A stretch of 64,000 nt of DNA, from positions 2,232,001-2,296,000 of the forward strand of contig CM034105.1 in NCBI GenBank assembly GCA_019914945.1, read 5' to 3'. Within the stretch, counting starts at the first letter, position 1; each line of letters begins with the position of its first letter. This document shows, piece after piece, positions 12,386 to 25,211 of the stretch. The position numbers and the translations under genes are program-made. This DNA is from Typha latifolia (lineage: Eukaryota > Streptophyta > Magnoliopsida > Poales > Typhaceae). The notes under the pieces were generated by a model, which had not been told where the DNA came from, did no database searches, and saw only the letters and a list, made by a program, of their open reading frames with translations.

Positions 12386-15180
12386 ATGCCGGGTAGCCAA
12401 GATGGACGGCTGAGATTATCCAAGATGGCAACCATCCACGGCTGTGCACAGGCCGGTGACCTCCCGGGGCTTCAGAAGAAGTTGCAGGAGAACCCATCTC
12501 TCCTCAACGAACGGAATGCCGTGGTACGACCCTTCTCTGATCCGATTTCTCTTCTTGTATTAAAGTGATCCATTTGCTTCTTCTTTTTCTTTATTCTGTA
12601 GATAAAAATCCAATTTTGATCGGTCTTAGTGGTTGTGATGCTTCGATTGGATTTTGTGGATTTCCACGGAGCTTTATGCTAATTTTTCGAGTTATTGTCA
12701 TTTGATTCAGCAAATGGTTTTGGTTTCCTTCGTTGATTTCATCTTTTTATTCTTGGGTTCTTTGTGCTTCTACCTTGGTCTTCTTTTCTTTTCCTTTTCT
12801 TTTTCCGTTATCATTATTCTTGAAATAAATTTTGGATTTCTTGATTTTTAGAGTGTAATTAGCTCACCTTTGCGTTTTTTTTCTTCTTCTATTAAAGTGG
12901 GATTGCTTTCTTTCATCGATCCCGTTCTTCTTTTGTTGTGGTTTAATCTTTCCTTGAATTTTACATTAATTTGTTGGTTATCCCTTTTTGTTGAAGTGGG
13001 TACCCCTTGAATCTCCCAGCTATGTTTCTATGCATTTAGTTCATTCCATTACTTCTAAACATTGACTTTTTCCTTGATGCACTAATATGCTCTTAGCTGA
13101 CGTATTTCTTGTTTGCATTCATCAATTAATACGCATTTATATCTATTAGATTCATGTTTAGATCCTTAATTGTTACCTGCAGCTCACATTCTTTAATGAT
13201 CTTGTGTTGAATCCTACCAATATTTGTCATTTGATCTTTCATCTTGCAGATGTCACAAACACCTCTCCATGTGGCGGCTGGCTATAATAACACAAATATA
13301 GTCAAGTTCCTACTTGAGTGTAAGGGCCCCGAAGTGCTTGAGCTTGAGGCAAAGAACATGGTAATTCGAGTGCAACTTCTTCTCATTCCAAGTTTGTTCT
13401 TATTCTTACGCCTTGTCAAAACAAGCTTTTGACTTGCCAATTATTTCGCATGAACTATTTTATAGTATGGAGAAACACCTCTGCACATGGCGGCAAAAAA
13501 TAGTTCTTGCGGGTCTGCAAAGTTGCTTCTTGAACATGGTGCTGCTCTGGAAGCAAAAGCCAATGTAAGCCCTATCTCACATTTTCCTCTTTGTTCCTGT
13601 TAGGTCGTAATTGCAACTCACTCTTTTCTGTTATTTTTTGTTTGTCCCAGTTTTATTGTGAATTTTGAAGGTTATTTAGATCGTATGTTTTATCTTACTG
13701 CAGAATGGTATGACGCCATTACATTTGGCTGTTTGGCATGCATTTCAAGCAGGAGATTGCGATACTGTGTGCATATTGCTGGGATATAATGCCGATTGTA
13801 GTGCCAAAGATGATGTATGCTTTGCTTAACACATGCCTCGGTTGGACTGTTATCAAATACCATTGGGTGGAAATTAGTGTAAAATGATTTTATCTTGTTT
13901 ACCTATATAGGAAGGCAAAACCCCTTTAAATCATCTTCCTGGTGGTCCTGGCTGTGAGAAACTGCGGAGGCTCCTTAGTAGGCAGATGGAAGAACAAAGA
14001 AAGAGAAAAGCTCTTGAGTCATGCCGTGAAGGAAAAGCAATGGTGGAGTTTGAGAAAGCAATATCAAACATAGTTGGGTTAAAAGAACTCAAAATGCAAC
14101 TGCGAAGATGGGCCAAGGGAATGCTTTTTGATGAGAAGAGGAGATCCGTGGGCTTAAGTATTGCTGCTAGAAGAGCTCCCCATATGGCATTTCTTGGTAA
14201 CCCTGGAACAGGTAATGGAACTTCCATGGTTGTGAAAAGTTATACATAGAACAAGACTTTGTTTTATCTTATGGATCTGAATCTTCTGGTTGCTTCTTTA
14301 AGAATGATAAGTTAACCTTTCAAATTTGATAGGTAAGACTTTGGTTGCTCGAATCCTTGGCAAGCTTCTTCATATGGTGGGAATTTTACCTACTGATAAA
14401 GTAACTGAAGTGCAACGAACTGATCTTGTGGGAGAATTTGTGGGCCATACTGGACCAAAGACAAGGAGAAAGGTACCTATCTTTCACACTATGTTAAGAT
14501 GCTAGCATTCTTCAGCTTCTCATCAAAAATTTCTTGGTCATCATTTCAGTTACCGCAAAATTCTTTTAATTAGCTGCAAGTGTATGGTGCACTCCTTATC
14601 CTTACCTGTGTACTATATTTAACAGATTCAGGAAGCAGAGGGAGGAATTCTTTTTGTTGATGAAGCCTACAGGCTGATACCAATGCAGAAAGCAGATGAC
14701 AAGGACTATGGCATAGAGGCCTTAGAGGAGATAATGTCGGTAATGGATAGCGGGAAGGTCGTAGTCATATTTGCTGGCTATTGTGAGCCAATGAAGCGTG
14801 TTATTGCATCAAATGAAGGTTTCTGTAGGAGGGTGACAAAATTCTTTCACTTTGATGACTTCAACACAACTGAACTCTCAGAGATTTTACACTTGAAAAT
14901 GACTAACCAAGACCAGAACAGTTTACTTTATGGGTTTAAGCTGCACTCATCTTGCACCATCGAGGCTGTGGCAGAACTTATCAGCAGAGAGACCACAGAG
15001 AAGCAGAGGAAAGAGATGAACGGGGGTTTAATAGATCCGCTGCTTGTAAATGCTCGCGAGAATTTGGATCTTCGACTTGATTTCGATTGCATTGATCCCG
15101 AGACATTGGTTACTATTACAATGGAAGATTTGGAAGCTGCCCTGTGCCAGCTTTCAGGTCAGCATAGTTCTTCTCAGTAG
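12386..15180 (+). CDS. Ankyrin-repeat / CbxX-CfxQ-type AAA+ ATPase, with an apparent 1-bp deletion
   Basis: Seven exons: 12386-12523, 13250-13360, 13467-13564, 13704-13814, 13911-14211, 14333-14472, 14626-15180. They would encode about 484 residues if exon 3 were 99 nt. Residues ~10-165 hold ankyrin repeats (TPLHVAAGYNN, ETPLHMAAKN, MTPLHLAVWHA, KTPLNHLPGG). They are followed by a basic linker (MEEQRKRKALESCREGK). The AAA+ core has Walker A GNPGTGKT (about residue 250), Walker B GGILFVDEAYRL (about 307), sensor segment VVVIFAGYCEPM, and arginines in GFCRRVTKF. The same architecture occurs in one conserved plant gene; its function is not well defined. Odd point: exon 3 as written is 98 nt, because five A (13496-13500) stand where six are needed. 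This shifts the frame inside the second ankyrin repeat and gives an early stop. It is either a homopolymer assembly error or a genuine null allele. Confidence 0.85.
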
Positions 15181-16000
15181 TTTAGAATGACTTCAGATCT
15201 AGTGATCTGCATATCCGTTGAATTCAAAGGGTTTCGGCCCCAATTTATAATCTATTTTTTTAGTATCCTATTCTTTTCCTTGTAGTAGCAAGGAGGGTTG
15301 TGTCATAGTCCTTGATGGATTGGATTTTTAACATTAACAGACCTGATATAGCCTTTTCTCAAGTCTTGATTGATAGATGTGGTTACAGAGCCTTTTCTTG
15401 AATTCATATTTTGGCTGCATGATAATAAATGTGAGAGTAATAACTTATTGTTGCATAACATTCGTAGAACTACATCTGGATCTCCATGTCGTGGTTCCAC
15501 TACTCATTTATCTTATTATAAACTCCACATGCTTCGGAGCACAACAAGCAATAACTTATACTACAACAAGATTCATCAAATCTTAAAAAAAAAGGCATGA
15601 GTTATATGACAGCCATTATGTAGACATGGAAGCCACCAACACAACCCATACACCACCCATTTATACAACTAGTCAACTACTCATCTGCAATCCTCCACGT
15701 GCCTTTCCATGTGGGAGACCTACAGAAAAATAAAGCTCATTTAGAACACGCAGAAGGTGGAGGCTGGGAATCAAATTCAATAATTGACACAGGTTGAAGG
15801 CTAGTCTTCTTTGAAAGAATTCAATCATGTGATATGAAACTGACTCCATCCATCAAGATAAAACTATTCATATTTAGTACAAATACCAGTGCTGCTGAGA
15901 ATTTTTTTGGTAATACATATTGGAGAACCTGCACCCCTCTACAACACAAGGTACTCTTTAACAGAGACTTATATTTTGGGTACAATAAATTATCGAGAGG
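15181..16000. other. Convergent 3' region
   Basis: 3' flank shared by the ANK-AAA gene (plus) and the PAI gene (minus). AT-rich, with no supportable coding sequence. The small ORFs at 15303-15600 have no domain signature. Confidence 0.55.
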
Positions 16001-18029
16001 TCAGAAAATTAATGACTTCACATTGCTCATGAATGAAGAAATCCTCTTGGGGTCCTTTTGAATCCCATCGGAGCCACATATACCACTGCTCACATCAACA
16101 CCATCTGGTTTGAGGGTAATGACAGCTTCACAAACATTATCAGCATGGAGGCCTCCAGCTAACATCCATCCATACTTGCTTCTGACTGATGGCAACTGGA
16201 ACCTCTGCCAGTCGAATCCTTTACCACTGTAAGAGTATGGAGAAAACAGATGTTAGAAATGCGATAAGTCTTTGTCTACCATCTACATACAAGAAAATTT
16301 CTTGAGATAGAACACAGAGGCACCTAATCTGCGAGAATTGAGTCACACAAAAAAAGGAACTATTTAGATTCAAAAGTACCGAAAAAATTGGCATTGCAAA
16401 GCTTAAATCTATTTGCTTATGAAGAAGAAAGAAAATGGACAAAATCTCTCCGGCAATGTAAACCTCTTTCCTTTATTTATTTTTGAGTTAAATATATTTT
16501 ACCTCTCTAAACTTTGACATAAAATCATTTTAACTCCCTATACTTCAATCTTGTATCACTTAACTACTCTCTAATTATAAAACTGCTAAATTTTTTATCT
16601 GAATTAATGATGCTAAACATCTAAGACTTCAAAAATAGTTGACCAACTTGATCCGTTGAAGTCATTGTGACAGATAATCCTAGTCATGCAAGTCACATAT
16701 AATTCTACACGTAGACAATAAAAAGGCGAAAATAACAAGAGCAAGCGAATACTTTCTTACCTGCCTCCCTTTGCACTATCAACTAACACCCAATCAACTA
16801 AAGAAGATTCTTCATCAGAGATATTGTTGAGAAGATTTCCATATTCATCAGCATGAAGGACATATATTATCCGACTTTGCTGCAGCAGAATTGGAAGAGA
16901 GGAACGAGAGCCATCTCCATGAAGCTACATACATATAGTCAAAATGAAGGGAACAGTCATCATGAAAAGCTCAACTGTTGTGGATTTTTAAGGAAAATGT
17001 ACAGACAAATTTGATACCTGAACAAACTCAATGTTGGATGCATCGGAAGCTCGTAATATTGTGTCTGCTTCATCATCTACAAACACCCCGACAGGTTCTG
17101 CCCCACAATCTCGTGCAGCTTTCGATATTTCCTTTGCTACTGGCAGTGAAACAGAACGCTTCGATTTGGGCCAAAGAATCATACCAATAAGGTTAGCACC
17201 AGCTTCTGCAGCTATTTCTGCATCTTTAGCTGATGTGATGCCACACATTTTAACTTTTGGGTGAATCTTTTTCAATCCTTCAATAGGTGATGAACATTTA
17301 GTAGCATGACACATGAAACCACCTCGATCCATCGTAATGCATGGCATATTATGTGATGCCAAGGGCAGGTGTGCTGCATAAGAAGCTGGGTTTATTAGAA
17401 TGAAATGCTAACAAACAGTAAGGTACATGAAATGATGTGCACATTAAAGCAAAGGGAAAGGTTAAGGGACGGTATTCATCTTGGAACAATAAAAATAGCA
17501 TTCAATCAAGTGGAACTGTCAACCTCAACTTTGCAGTTTGCACATAACTCTAAACAAAACAATTAATCAAAGACGGTTGCAATATAACTTGCTGTTTATC
17601 AGATTGAAATGGTAAAAGCAAAGAAAGATTCAAGAAGCCAGCCTTTGGAAGCCCTTCCTACTGCACCCTTAATGAAATGACAAGTTACTCTGATTAATTG
17701 CTCAATTATATCTTATTTCTGCAGAACTCTGCTTCAAGAAGGTAAATCATTGCCCATTATACCAAGACGGATGATTGAATGACTAGGTCCCATATCAAAT
17801 TATCTCTGATTAATTCTAGACCAGAATAGGTATACAAGGAAAATTCATGTTTTGAAACGACTGAGCGATATAGTGGATCAAGTAATCCGGCTATACAATT
17901 TAACTAAAATACTTTCAGGCAGAAAAGAGATACTTTCAAGAATATTTGGAAGTACAATGGGAGAATGAACTTACCACCGCCGTGCAATATATGAACTTGC
18001 GGCAGATTCATCATGCCAGAAACTGCCAT
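16001..18029 (-). CDS. PAI1: Phosphoribosylanthranilate isomerase (tryptophan biosynthesis, plastid)
   Basis: Catalyses the Amadori rearrangement of N-(5'-phosphoribosyl)anthranilate to CdRP, the third step of tryptophan synthesis. In plants this occurs in the plastid. CDS exons (minus): 18029-17975, 17373-17018, 16924-16761, 16226-16001; 801 nt, 266 residues, phase consistent. A TIM-barrel PRAI domain runs from about residue 60 to the end. It begins KVKMCGIT with the catalytic Cys. [16 protein letters not shown] and EPVGVFVD follow. [15 protein letters not shown] holds the catalytic Asp and phosphate-binding Gly residues. [12 protein letters not shown] and [18 protein letters not shown] are the C-terminal phosphate loops. 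The first ~60 residues are a plausible transit peptide. The leader contains an intron (18190-18034) whose retention would create an in-frame N-terminal extension from an ATG at 18257. The gene is divergent from the CHL1-like helicase gene. Confidence 0.93.
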
Positions 18030-18033
18030 TCTC

Positions 18034-18190
18034 CTGCAATCACAGAAGGTAGACAAGAAGGAAGGACGATATATTTTTCCATAAAGCCCTATCTCTTTGG
18101 CATTTAAGCAAACGGTTGCAGGACCATCATCATGAAAGCAACGGATAGAACGGACACTTGCTACTGGATGCGAAACACTAGAAAGCTCAC
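18034..18190 (-). other. Leader intron of PAI1 (157 nt) that decides the start codon
   Basis: Donor GAG followed by GTGAGC; acceptor TTCTGTGATTGCAG. If removed, the ATG at 18257 opens a short uORF that overlaps the main start by a few bases. If retained, the same ATG is in frame and open all the way into the PAI coding sequence, adding 76 residues. Confidence 0.6.
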
Positions 18191-18257
18191 CTCGACCTCC
18201 GAGCGCGCAGGCGCCGAAGAAGGAGAAGGCTCCACCGCCGCCTTCGAGGCACGCCAA

Positions 18258-18443
18258 TTCCGGCTAAGGAAAGCAGAAGGATGGTGGTGACAGAGAGCCT
18301 ATATAATACCGTAGACGGTAGGCCACGTCAATAAATAAGATCGAACGGTGGATCCAGAAACCGCACACGAATCTTGAAGCAACAGGAAGGAGAATAAAAC
18401 CAGCGCGGGAAATGCATAAGCAAGAGAGGGTGAGAGGGGAAAA
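18258..18443. promoter_or_regulatory. Short bidirectional promoter between PAI1 and the CHL1-like gene
   Basis: Only 186 bp separate the outermost minus-strand ATG (18257) from the helicase ATG (18444). A minus-strand TATTATATAG at 18298-18307 is suitably placed for transcription of PAI1 starting near 18270. No clear TATA is seen for the helicase direction. Confidence 0.6.
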
Positions 18444-21400
18444 ATGGAGCCGGACAAGCCGAGACGCGAATTCCCGGCGTTTCCCTTCAAACCCTACCGG
18501 ATCCAATCTGAGTTCATGGCTTTCCTCTACGACTCCCTCGAGAGAGGCAGCGTCGCCATGCTCGAGAGCCCCACTGGTAATACTCCTGTTTCCCTCTTCT
18601 TCCCTTTTTATTTTCATAACCAAACCCTAATACGGGCGGGGAATCTCTCAGGTACTGGTAAAACACTAAGCATCATATGCAGCGCTATGCAATGGCTTGT
18701 CGATCGGAGGAAGCAGCAGCAGCAAATGCGTCCTAATCCAAACGGGAAAACCGACGACAATGAGGAAGACGAGCCGGATTGGATGAGAGATTTCACTGTA
18801 ACGGTTGCGAAGAAGAAGGACTTGGGGAAGAGACCACAAACTAAGGTGGTGGAGTTGCAGAAAGTCGAGAAATTTGCTGATGATGGTGATGAAGAGAGTG
18901 AGTTCTTGGTGGAGGATTATGAGAGTGACGAGGACGGGAAGAGGAAGGCGAGGAGGTGTTCGGTTCGCAGTAGCAGTGAAGAGGAAGAGGAAGAAGACGA
19001 GGAGGAGGAGGTGACACCGAAAGTTTACTTCACTAGCAGGACACATTCGCAGCTTTCACAGTTTGTGAAGGAGTTTAAGAGGACTGTGTTTGCTTCCCAG
19101 ATCAATCTGGTGTGTTTGGGATCGAGGAAGAATCTGTGTATTAATTCTGGTGAGGAAAATTTGTAATTTGTTGCCTTCTGTGGTTGTCGACGAGTAAAAT
19201 TTTCATTTGATGATTATGTTCAGAGGTTTTGAAGCTGGGGAACTCGAACCGGATCAATGAGCATTGTTTGGAGTTGCAGAAGAACAAAAAGGATTCCAAA
19301 GTTAAGGTTTGTGTTGATTAAAAGTATTTTATCAATTATTGAGTATCTGTAGGTTGAATATTACCTCAATCTGTTTGATCACGGAAATTGCTACTTTGAA
19401 AGGCGAGAATTTCAATGCCCGGATGAACAGGTTTATTTGCCAATGTGCCAATATTTGTCGATGCCCATTGAATTATCTTTTTTTTGACAAAATGCCCCTT
19501 GAATTATCTCAGTGCTAATTCTTAGGTTTGCATAGTCTTTGAGATTGGAACGACTCATAGATGAATAATCCTATGCGTTTTACTTTTATGTTATCCTCCA
19601 TGTTACTTGGTCAATTGTGCTGACACATTGTTATCAGATGCTGCTTTGGTCCTGATTATCTGATGAAACAGACAATGGCATGCAGGTCCAAAGTAGAGAT
19701 GGGAAGATACATCGTACAAAAACCTCTTCTGGTTGCCCAATGCTGAGAAAACAAAATCTCCACAAAGTTTTCAGAAATGAAGTTCGGGAGCATGGTGCCT
19801 TGGATATTGAGGATTTGGTACAACTAGGAAGCAAGATCGGCACCTGTCCATACTATGGTACCCGCGAAATGGTTCGAGCAGCTGACCTTGTGGTTCTTCC
19901 ATATCAATCCCTGTTACAGAGATCTGCTCGTGAATCACTTGGTCTTAACTTAAAGAACAGTGTTGTAATTATAGATGAGGCTCACAATTTGGCTGACTCC
20001 CTTACTAGCATGTACAACTCAATGATTACTTATTCTCAGGTAATTCTCTCATGCCTGATAACTTACTACATGCTTGAAGTTCTTGATTGATAGAAATATA
20101 GCTTGTCATATCTAGATTTTTTTTTTCCTTTTTGCTCTAGAATTTGCAAATTTAGCTGATCACAAATGTCTGTTTTTTGTCCTTCGACACTGATTTTATG
20201 AGCCAAGCAATTCATTTACTCGAGACATTTATTTCCTTTCTAACATGGAATTTTCAGTTATAGAACTCCGTGCTTGTTTTGTGACTGTGTTACCTCAACT
20301 CATTACTTTGTTCTGACTTGGGGTTTTCTTCTCTCAGTTGAAGCGAGTGTTATCCCACCTTGAGGTGTATCTTGGCAGATTTCATAATCGTTTGGGAGCT
20401 GGAAATAGACGATACATCCAGACTTTAATAGCTTTAACACAGTCTTTCCTTCGATTTTTGATTGGTTGCCAAGACCATGGATGCATCGCTAGTTCTTGCA
20501 ATACTGATAAGACATCTGAAAAGAAAATTTTCTGTGATAAGTCGATGACCATAAATGAATTTTTGTTCTCGCTTGATATTGACAACATAAATTTGATTAA
20601 AGTTTGTCAATATCTGAAGGAAAGCAAAATTGTTCACAAGGTATATAATTTCCATACGCCGAGTTATGTTATATTGCAATATATCCTATAGATGATATTG
20701 AATCAATGTTTCAGGTCAGTGGATATGGAGATAAATTAATGAGCACGCAAAGTGGTCCCATGCATTTTGGCCACCAGAATTTTCATGTAGAAGGAAGCAT
20801 CGTAACAGACTTTCAGGCATTAGTTGATATTTTATTCTCACTGACAAATAAAAACAGTGATGGAAGAATGATAGTCTCAGGGCAAAAACCCTTTGGGCAA
20901 GCCAGAGAAGGATGCCTTAAATTTGTGATGCTTTGTGGAGATAAAATCTTTTCAGAGGTCTCATGTCCCTCTATTGTGTTTAAATCTTGTTGAAGAATAT
21001 ACATGTTTATGCATTTGTTAATAATTTATGATACATGAAGCTTCTGCAGATAATGGACAATGCCTACGCTGTTATCCTGGCTGGGGGTACTCTTCAGCCT
21101 ATTGAAGAAACAAGGGTGCGCTTGTTCCCTTGTTTACCATTAGATCAAGTCCAATTCTTCACATGCAACCATATTGTGCCTCCAGAGAGTATTCTTCCAA
21201 TAGCAGTTTCTCGTGGGCCCTCGGGCATGACTTTTGATTTCAGTTACAATTCAAGGAGCTCTCAGATCATGGTTTGTGCTCAGTCTTACTCTTTCCTCGT
21301 TGTTTGGAATAGGGTACTCGTTATTATATATGGAAGTTCTATGACATGTTGCTTGCTTTTATTCAAAGGAAGATATGTCATTTGGAGTTCATACCCTAGT

Positions 21401-22686
21401 GAGTCTCCTAATTAGAGTACTCTTGCTTTAGCAAAAGGAAGATGAAAGTTTAAACTGTGATTTCTTGGTGTTTATACTTGAAAGTTGAAGCCTTTTGATG
21501 TTTAATATTCTTTGGTTGTTAAAAAGTTAGTGAATTATTCATATAGATATTGTCACGGTTCATTTTCATGCATCTTAATTGGTGGAGGATATTGCATTAT
21601 TGGAGGTTCTCCTTTATCATAATATTGATGTTCTAAACTAGTGTTGTATATGACGTTTCTGTGTTAAAATCACATGCTAAAAGTTTTCTTAAGCTCATCA
21701 CATGTGTCAATAATGCTTATCTTTTATAAAAGCTTTTATTATTCAATTTTGTTTTATTTTGTCTACGGACTATGGTAGCTATGTTTCTATTATTGATTGT
21801 TTGCCAGATTGAAGAGCTTGGACGTTTTCTTTGCAATATAGTGGCAATTGTTCCTGAGGGAATTGTAGTGTTTTTTTCTTCATATGACTACGAAGGACAG
21901 GTCTATGATTCATGGAATGCTTCAGGTGTTCTTTCAAAACTTCGTAAGAAGAAGCACGTATTTCGAGAACCTAGAAACAGCATCAACATTGATTCTGTAC
22001 TCAAGGAATATAAGGAGACTATTGCATCTTGCAGTGGGATGGCAAGAGATCCAGGAATCACTGGTGCAGTTCTTCTAGCTGTGGTTGGTGGAAAGATATC
22101 TGAAGGCATAAACTTCAGTGATGGGATGGGACGCTGTGTCATAATGGTTGGGCTGCCTTATCCTAGTCCATCTGATGTTGAATTGATGGAAAGAGTAAAA
22201 CACATAGAAAAGCTATGTGAAAGAACTACAAGTGGATCTTGCAAATCTTCAGGCAGTGAACCTAACGACAATTGTGAAGTCCAGGGTGGCTTTGACATTT
22301 TAAGGCGATGTACACAAAGAGGAAGAGAATACTATGAGAACTTATGCATGAAGGCCGTAAATCAATCAATAGGTAAGCTTGTTCTTGTTGACAATTTTAG
22401 CAGTTATTAGCCTGTCCATGCTTATTTGTCTATCACCTTAATCTTTTCTCTAAAAATTTCTCAAAGTGCAGGCAGAGCAATCAGGCACATAAATGATTAT
22501 GCTGCAATGTTGTTGGTTGACTCCCGTTATGCATTAAAACCATCAAATGAGAGATTCTCTTGCCCAACTGACAAGCTACCCCAGTGGATTAAAGATAGGC
22601 TTGTTTGTGCTACTGAGAACTATGGTGAAGTCCATAGATTACTCCATCAGTTCTTCAAATTCAGTAAGCAGAGTCATGGAAGCTGA
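18444..22686 (+). CDS. CHL1/DDX11-type Fe-S cluster DNA helicase (XPD/RAD3-like superfamily 2)
   Basis: Nuclear 5'-3' DNA helicase; relatives act in sister-chromatid cohesion and genome stability. Exons: 18444-18576, 18652-19149, 19224-19306, 19686-20039, 20338-20640, 20715-20957, 21050-21271, 21808-22372, 22472-22686; 871 residues, full family length. Motifs in order: N-terminal PFKPYRIQSEFM (Q motif); Walker A ESPTGTGKT (about 41-49); an acidic low-complexity insert (about 160-180, Glu/Asp runs); motif Ia YFTSRTHSQLSQF; four Fe-S cysteines in NLCIN, HCLEL, GCPML and TCPYYG; VVLPYQSLL; Walker B IIDEAHNLADS (DEAH, about 335); ILAGGTLQP (motif III); FFSSYDYEG (motif IV); VVGGKISEGINFSD (motif V); VNQSIGRAIRHINDYA (motif VI). 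The first intron is 75 nt, has no in-frame stop, and splits the Walker A loop. The ORF opens 414 bp from the divergent PAI1 start. Confidence 0.95.
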
Positions 22687-22694
22687 TCGATAAA

Positions 22695-22876
22695 TACATA
22701 GATGGCAGGATCAGATATGCATAATGGCACAAATTATCTAAAAGGCTACCCATAAATGTTCAGGTTTGTTTCCTTGTGGAATAAGTACATAGATGGCAGG
22801 ATCAGATATGCATAATGGCATAAATTATCTAAAAGGCTACCCATAAATGTTCAGGTTTGTTTCCTTGTGGAATATC
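22695..22876. repeat. 91-bp tandem direct duplication in the helicase 3' flank
   Basis: The segment starting TACATAGATGGCAGGATCAG at 22695 repeats at 22786 with a 91-bp period. Only about one to three differences are visible, which suggests a recent event. It begins 9 bases after the stop codon, so it probably lengthens the 3' UTR. Confidence 0.93.
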
Positions 22877-25166
22877 AATGGTTCAAAAAGGTCGATTAGT
22901 GAACTTCTCTTGGTTAGGAAAAATATTTCTGCTATGAAACTGAGACGATAGAATACAAGTTATGGTGTAAAGGAATTTGGTGGAGTTGTTCAATGTTGCA
23001 GTTTTTGAGTATCAGATAATGAGACATGCAAGCTCGTGGAATATTGCTGCTTTATTTGCACAAATATCCCACAAAAGTTAAAATTTGCTATTTGTCCTTT
23101 TATCTTAAGGTGTCAACCAATCAGGTGAATATTTTTACTGAAAAGTTTGTTTATCTAAATAGACCGTAGCTTTAGATTGCCGTAGCATTTTAATATTTCC
23201 TTGTAGCAATTTCCTTGGCCTGAAGAAAACCAATCTGACACCTACTTTACTGTTTTGAGGTTTACTTTAATCAAATTTGAACACAGAATGCGAATGTTAC
23301 GCTGCATTCAGGTCCCAAGAATCTTCTTGACCTACATCACTTCTAATGGTTTAATAGTTGCCATCTGATTCAAACTTTGAAACAACAATAGATATATTAC
23401 CAAGAACAGGATGGGATGACCAAATGACTTCTCAAATCAACAAGTTGAAATGTGAATCCACCGAATTCTGGATTCAGTTTTGATTTGATTGATGGTATAT
23501 ATCCCCTTTTTCTATATATTTAAAAATCAATCAAAAACATCCTATATTTTACTTTTACTATCTATTATAAATATTTATTATTTGACTTTGTATTTTAGCT
23601 AAAATATCTAAAATGCCTCAAAATTATTTTTGTAAACGTAAAATAATCATAATACTCTTGAATAAGATTTTTTTTTTGTTAAGATAAAAATAAATTTAGA
23701 AGTAGATATTAAACTTCAATGAGGGTATTTTACATATTTTAATGTTCCTTTCTCAAAAGTAACGCAATATATATTTTATTTCGTTAATTGCTGTTATAGT
23801 AAAATAAACTTAAGGTGAATTTGAAATATTAAAAGCAAATATAAGAATCAAACAATAAATAATCATATAGTAAGTTGTGAATGACGATTGAAAAAAAAAT
23901 AGATCGTTTTTATGAGGCAGTGGATTCCCTATACCACCAAGGTGACATTGCATGTTATGATTGACTAATGTAACATTAAAAATGATTGACAAATTGAAAC
24001 AACCTATTAGACTTGCATGCAGTACTGCAGGACAACTATATAATGGCCATCTACTCCAGCCTCCTGGTCCATGCTACTACTACTACTGCTGCTGCTGCTG
24101 CTACCAGAGCCTCATCCACCATTTAGGTACAAATGCCACAAGAAGCCAAAGTACCACAAACAACAAGGGGAAGCTTCCCAAGACCTCTCACGTCCTTCAT
24201 CACTAACAAGCCTTACAAATCCACAAAAATGAACATGTTAGGCTACAATGGCTGATAGCTGTCTCTGAATTCAAAGAAAGAGAAGCACAAGGAAAAGTAC
24301 AGACAACGACACCCTCCACGTCATGAGATTCACATGAATGCACCGCAAAAAGTGGGCATGGGCAGTGGCATGTATGTCCATTTGTATTTGTCATTCCCCC
24401 CACCCCCCAAGTCAATACGTATTGGTGGGTTCAATCACTTGCAATGTAAAAGGTCCCACAGGAGCCAAGAGCTAGAGCCCCACCAGATATTTCTAGTGTT
24501 TTCTTCTTCTCTCATATTTTTCTTATTAACAAGAGTCCAAGTTCTCCTTTTCTTTTCTTTTTCTTTTCTTTTTTACATGTTTCTCTTTTAAAAGATTCAC
24601 TATAAATATATTAGAATTTAGGACTGGAGCATCAAATTTCACATGTTTTCTTTTAACGAGATTTATAAGAAAGTTTTGCAAATATATATATGAGAAAGAA
24701 GGGCAAAGATTTTGGTTCGGAGATTTATAAATAAGTAAAAAGAGGTTTTTGATAGTAAGGGGAAAAAAAGAGGGGTTGATTTAACCTTGTGGACCAGGGC
24801 TGACTTGTCCTCTAATGGGCCAGGCCAATGGAAATGGACACAGCGATCAAGACACGTGTGACGGGATACGAGCCCACACCCCGCGTCCATCTCTTCCCTC
24901 TCATTTCAAACTACCACCATCCCCAGAGTTCAAAGTGTGATGCTTTCTTAATGTCCTTTCGAGAGTGTAATCCCAAGAGGTAGTACAACACTTGGACTTG
25001 GGAGTTTGGGTTCGTTACCAACTACTTTGTTTGCTTTTAGCTTGTTTAAAGATTTGGGAGGGAAGGATTCAAAGACACCAGGTAGCCTTCGTTCTCAGGG
25101 AATCAAGTTGGAGTGACACGTCATGACTAGTTTTGATTATGGAGGTCTTTGTACCGTTGTACACCA

Positions 25167-25211
<45 letters not shown>

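Noticed and set aside
12108..12497. 129-residue minus-strand ORF
   Set aside because: Shadow of the leader and first exon of the ankyrin-AAA gene; no domain.
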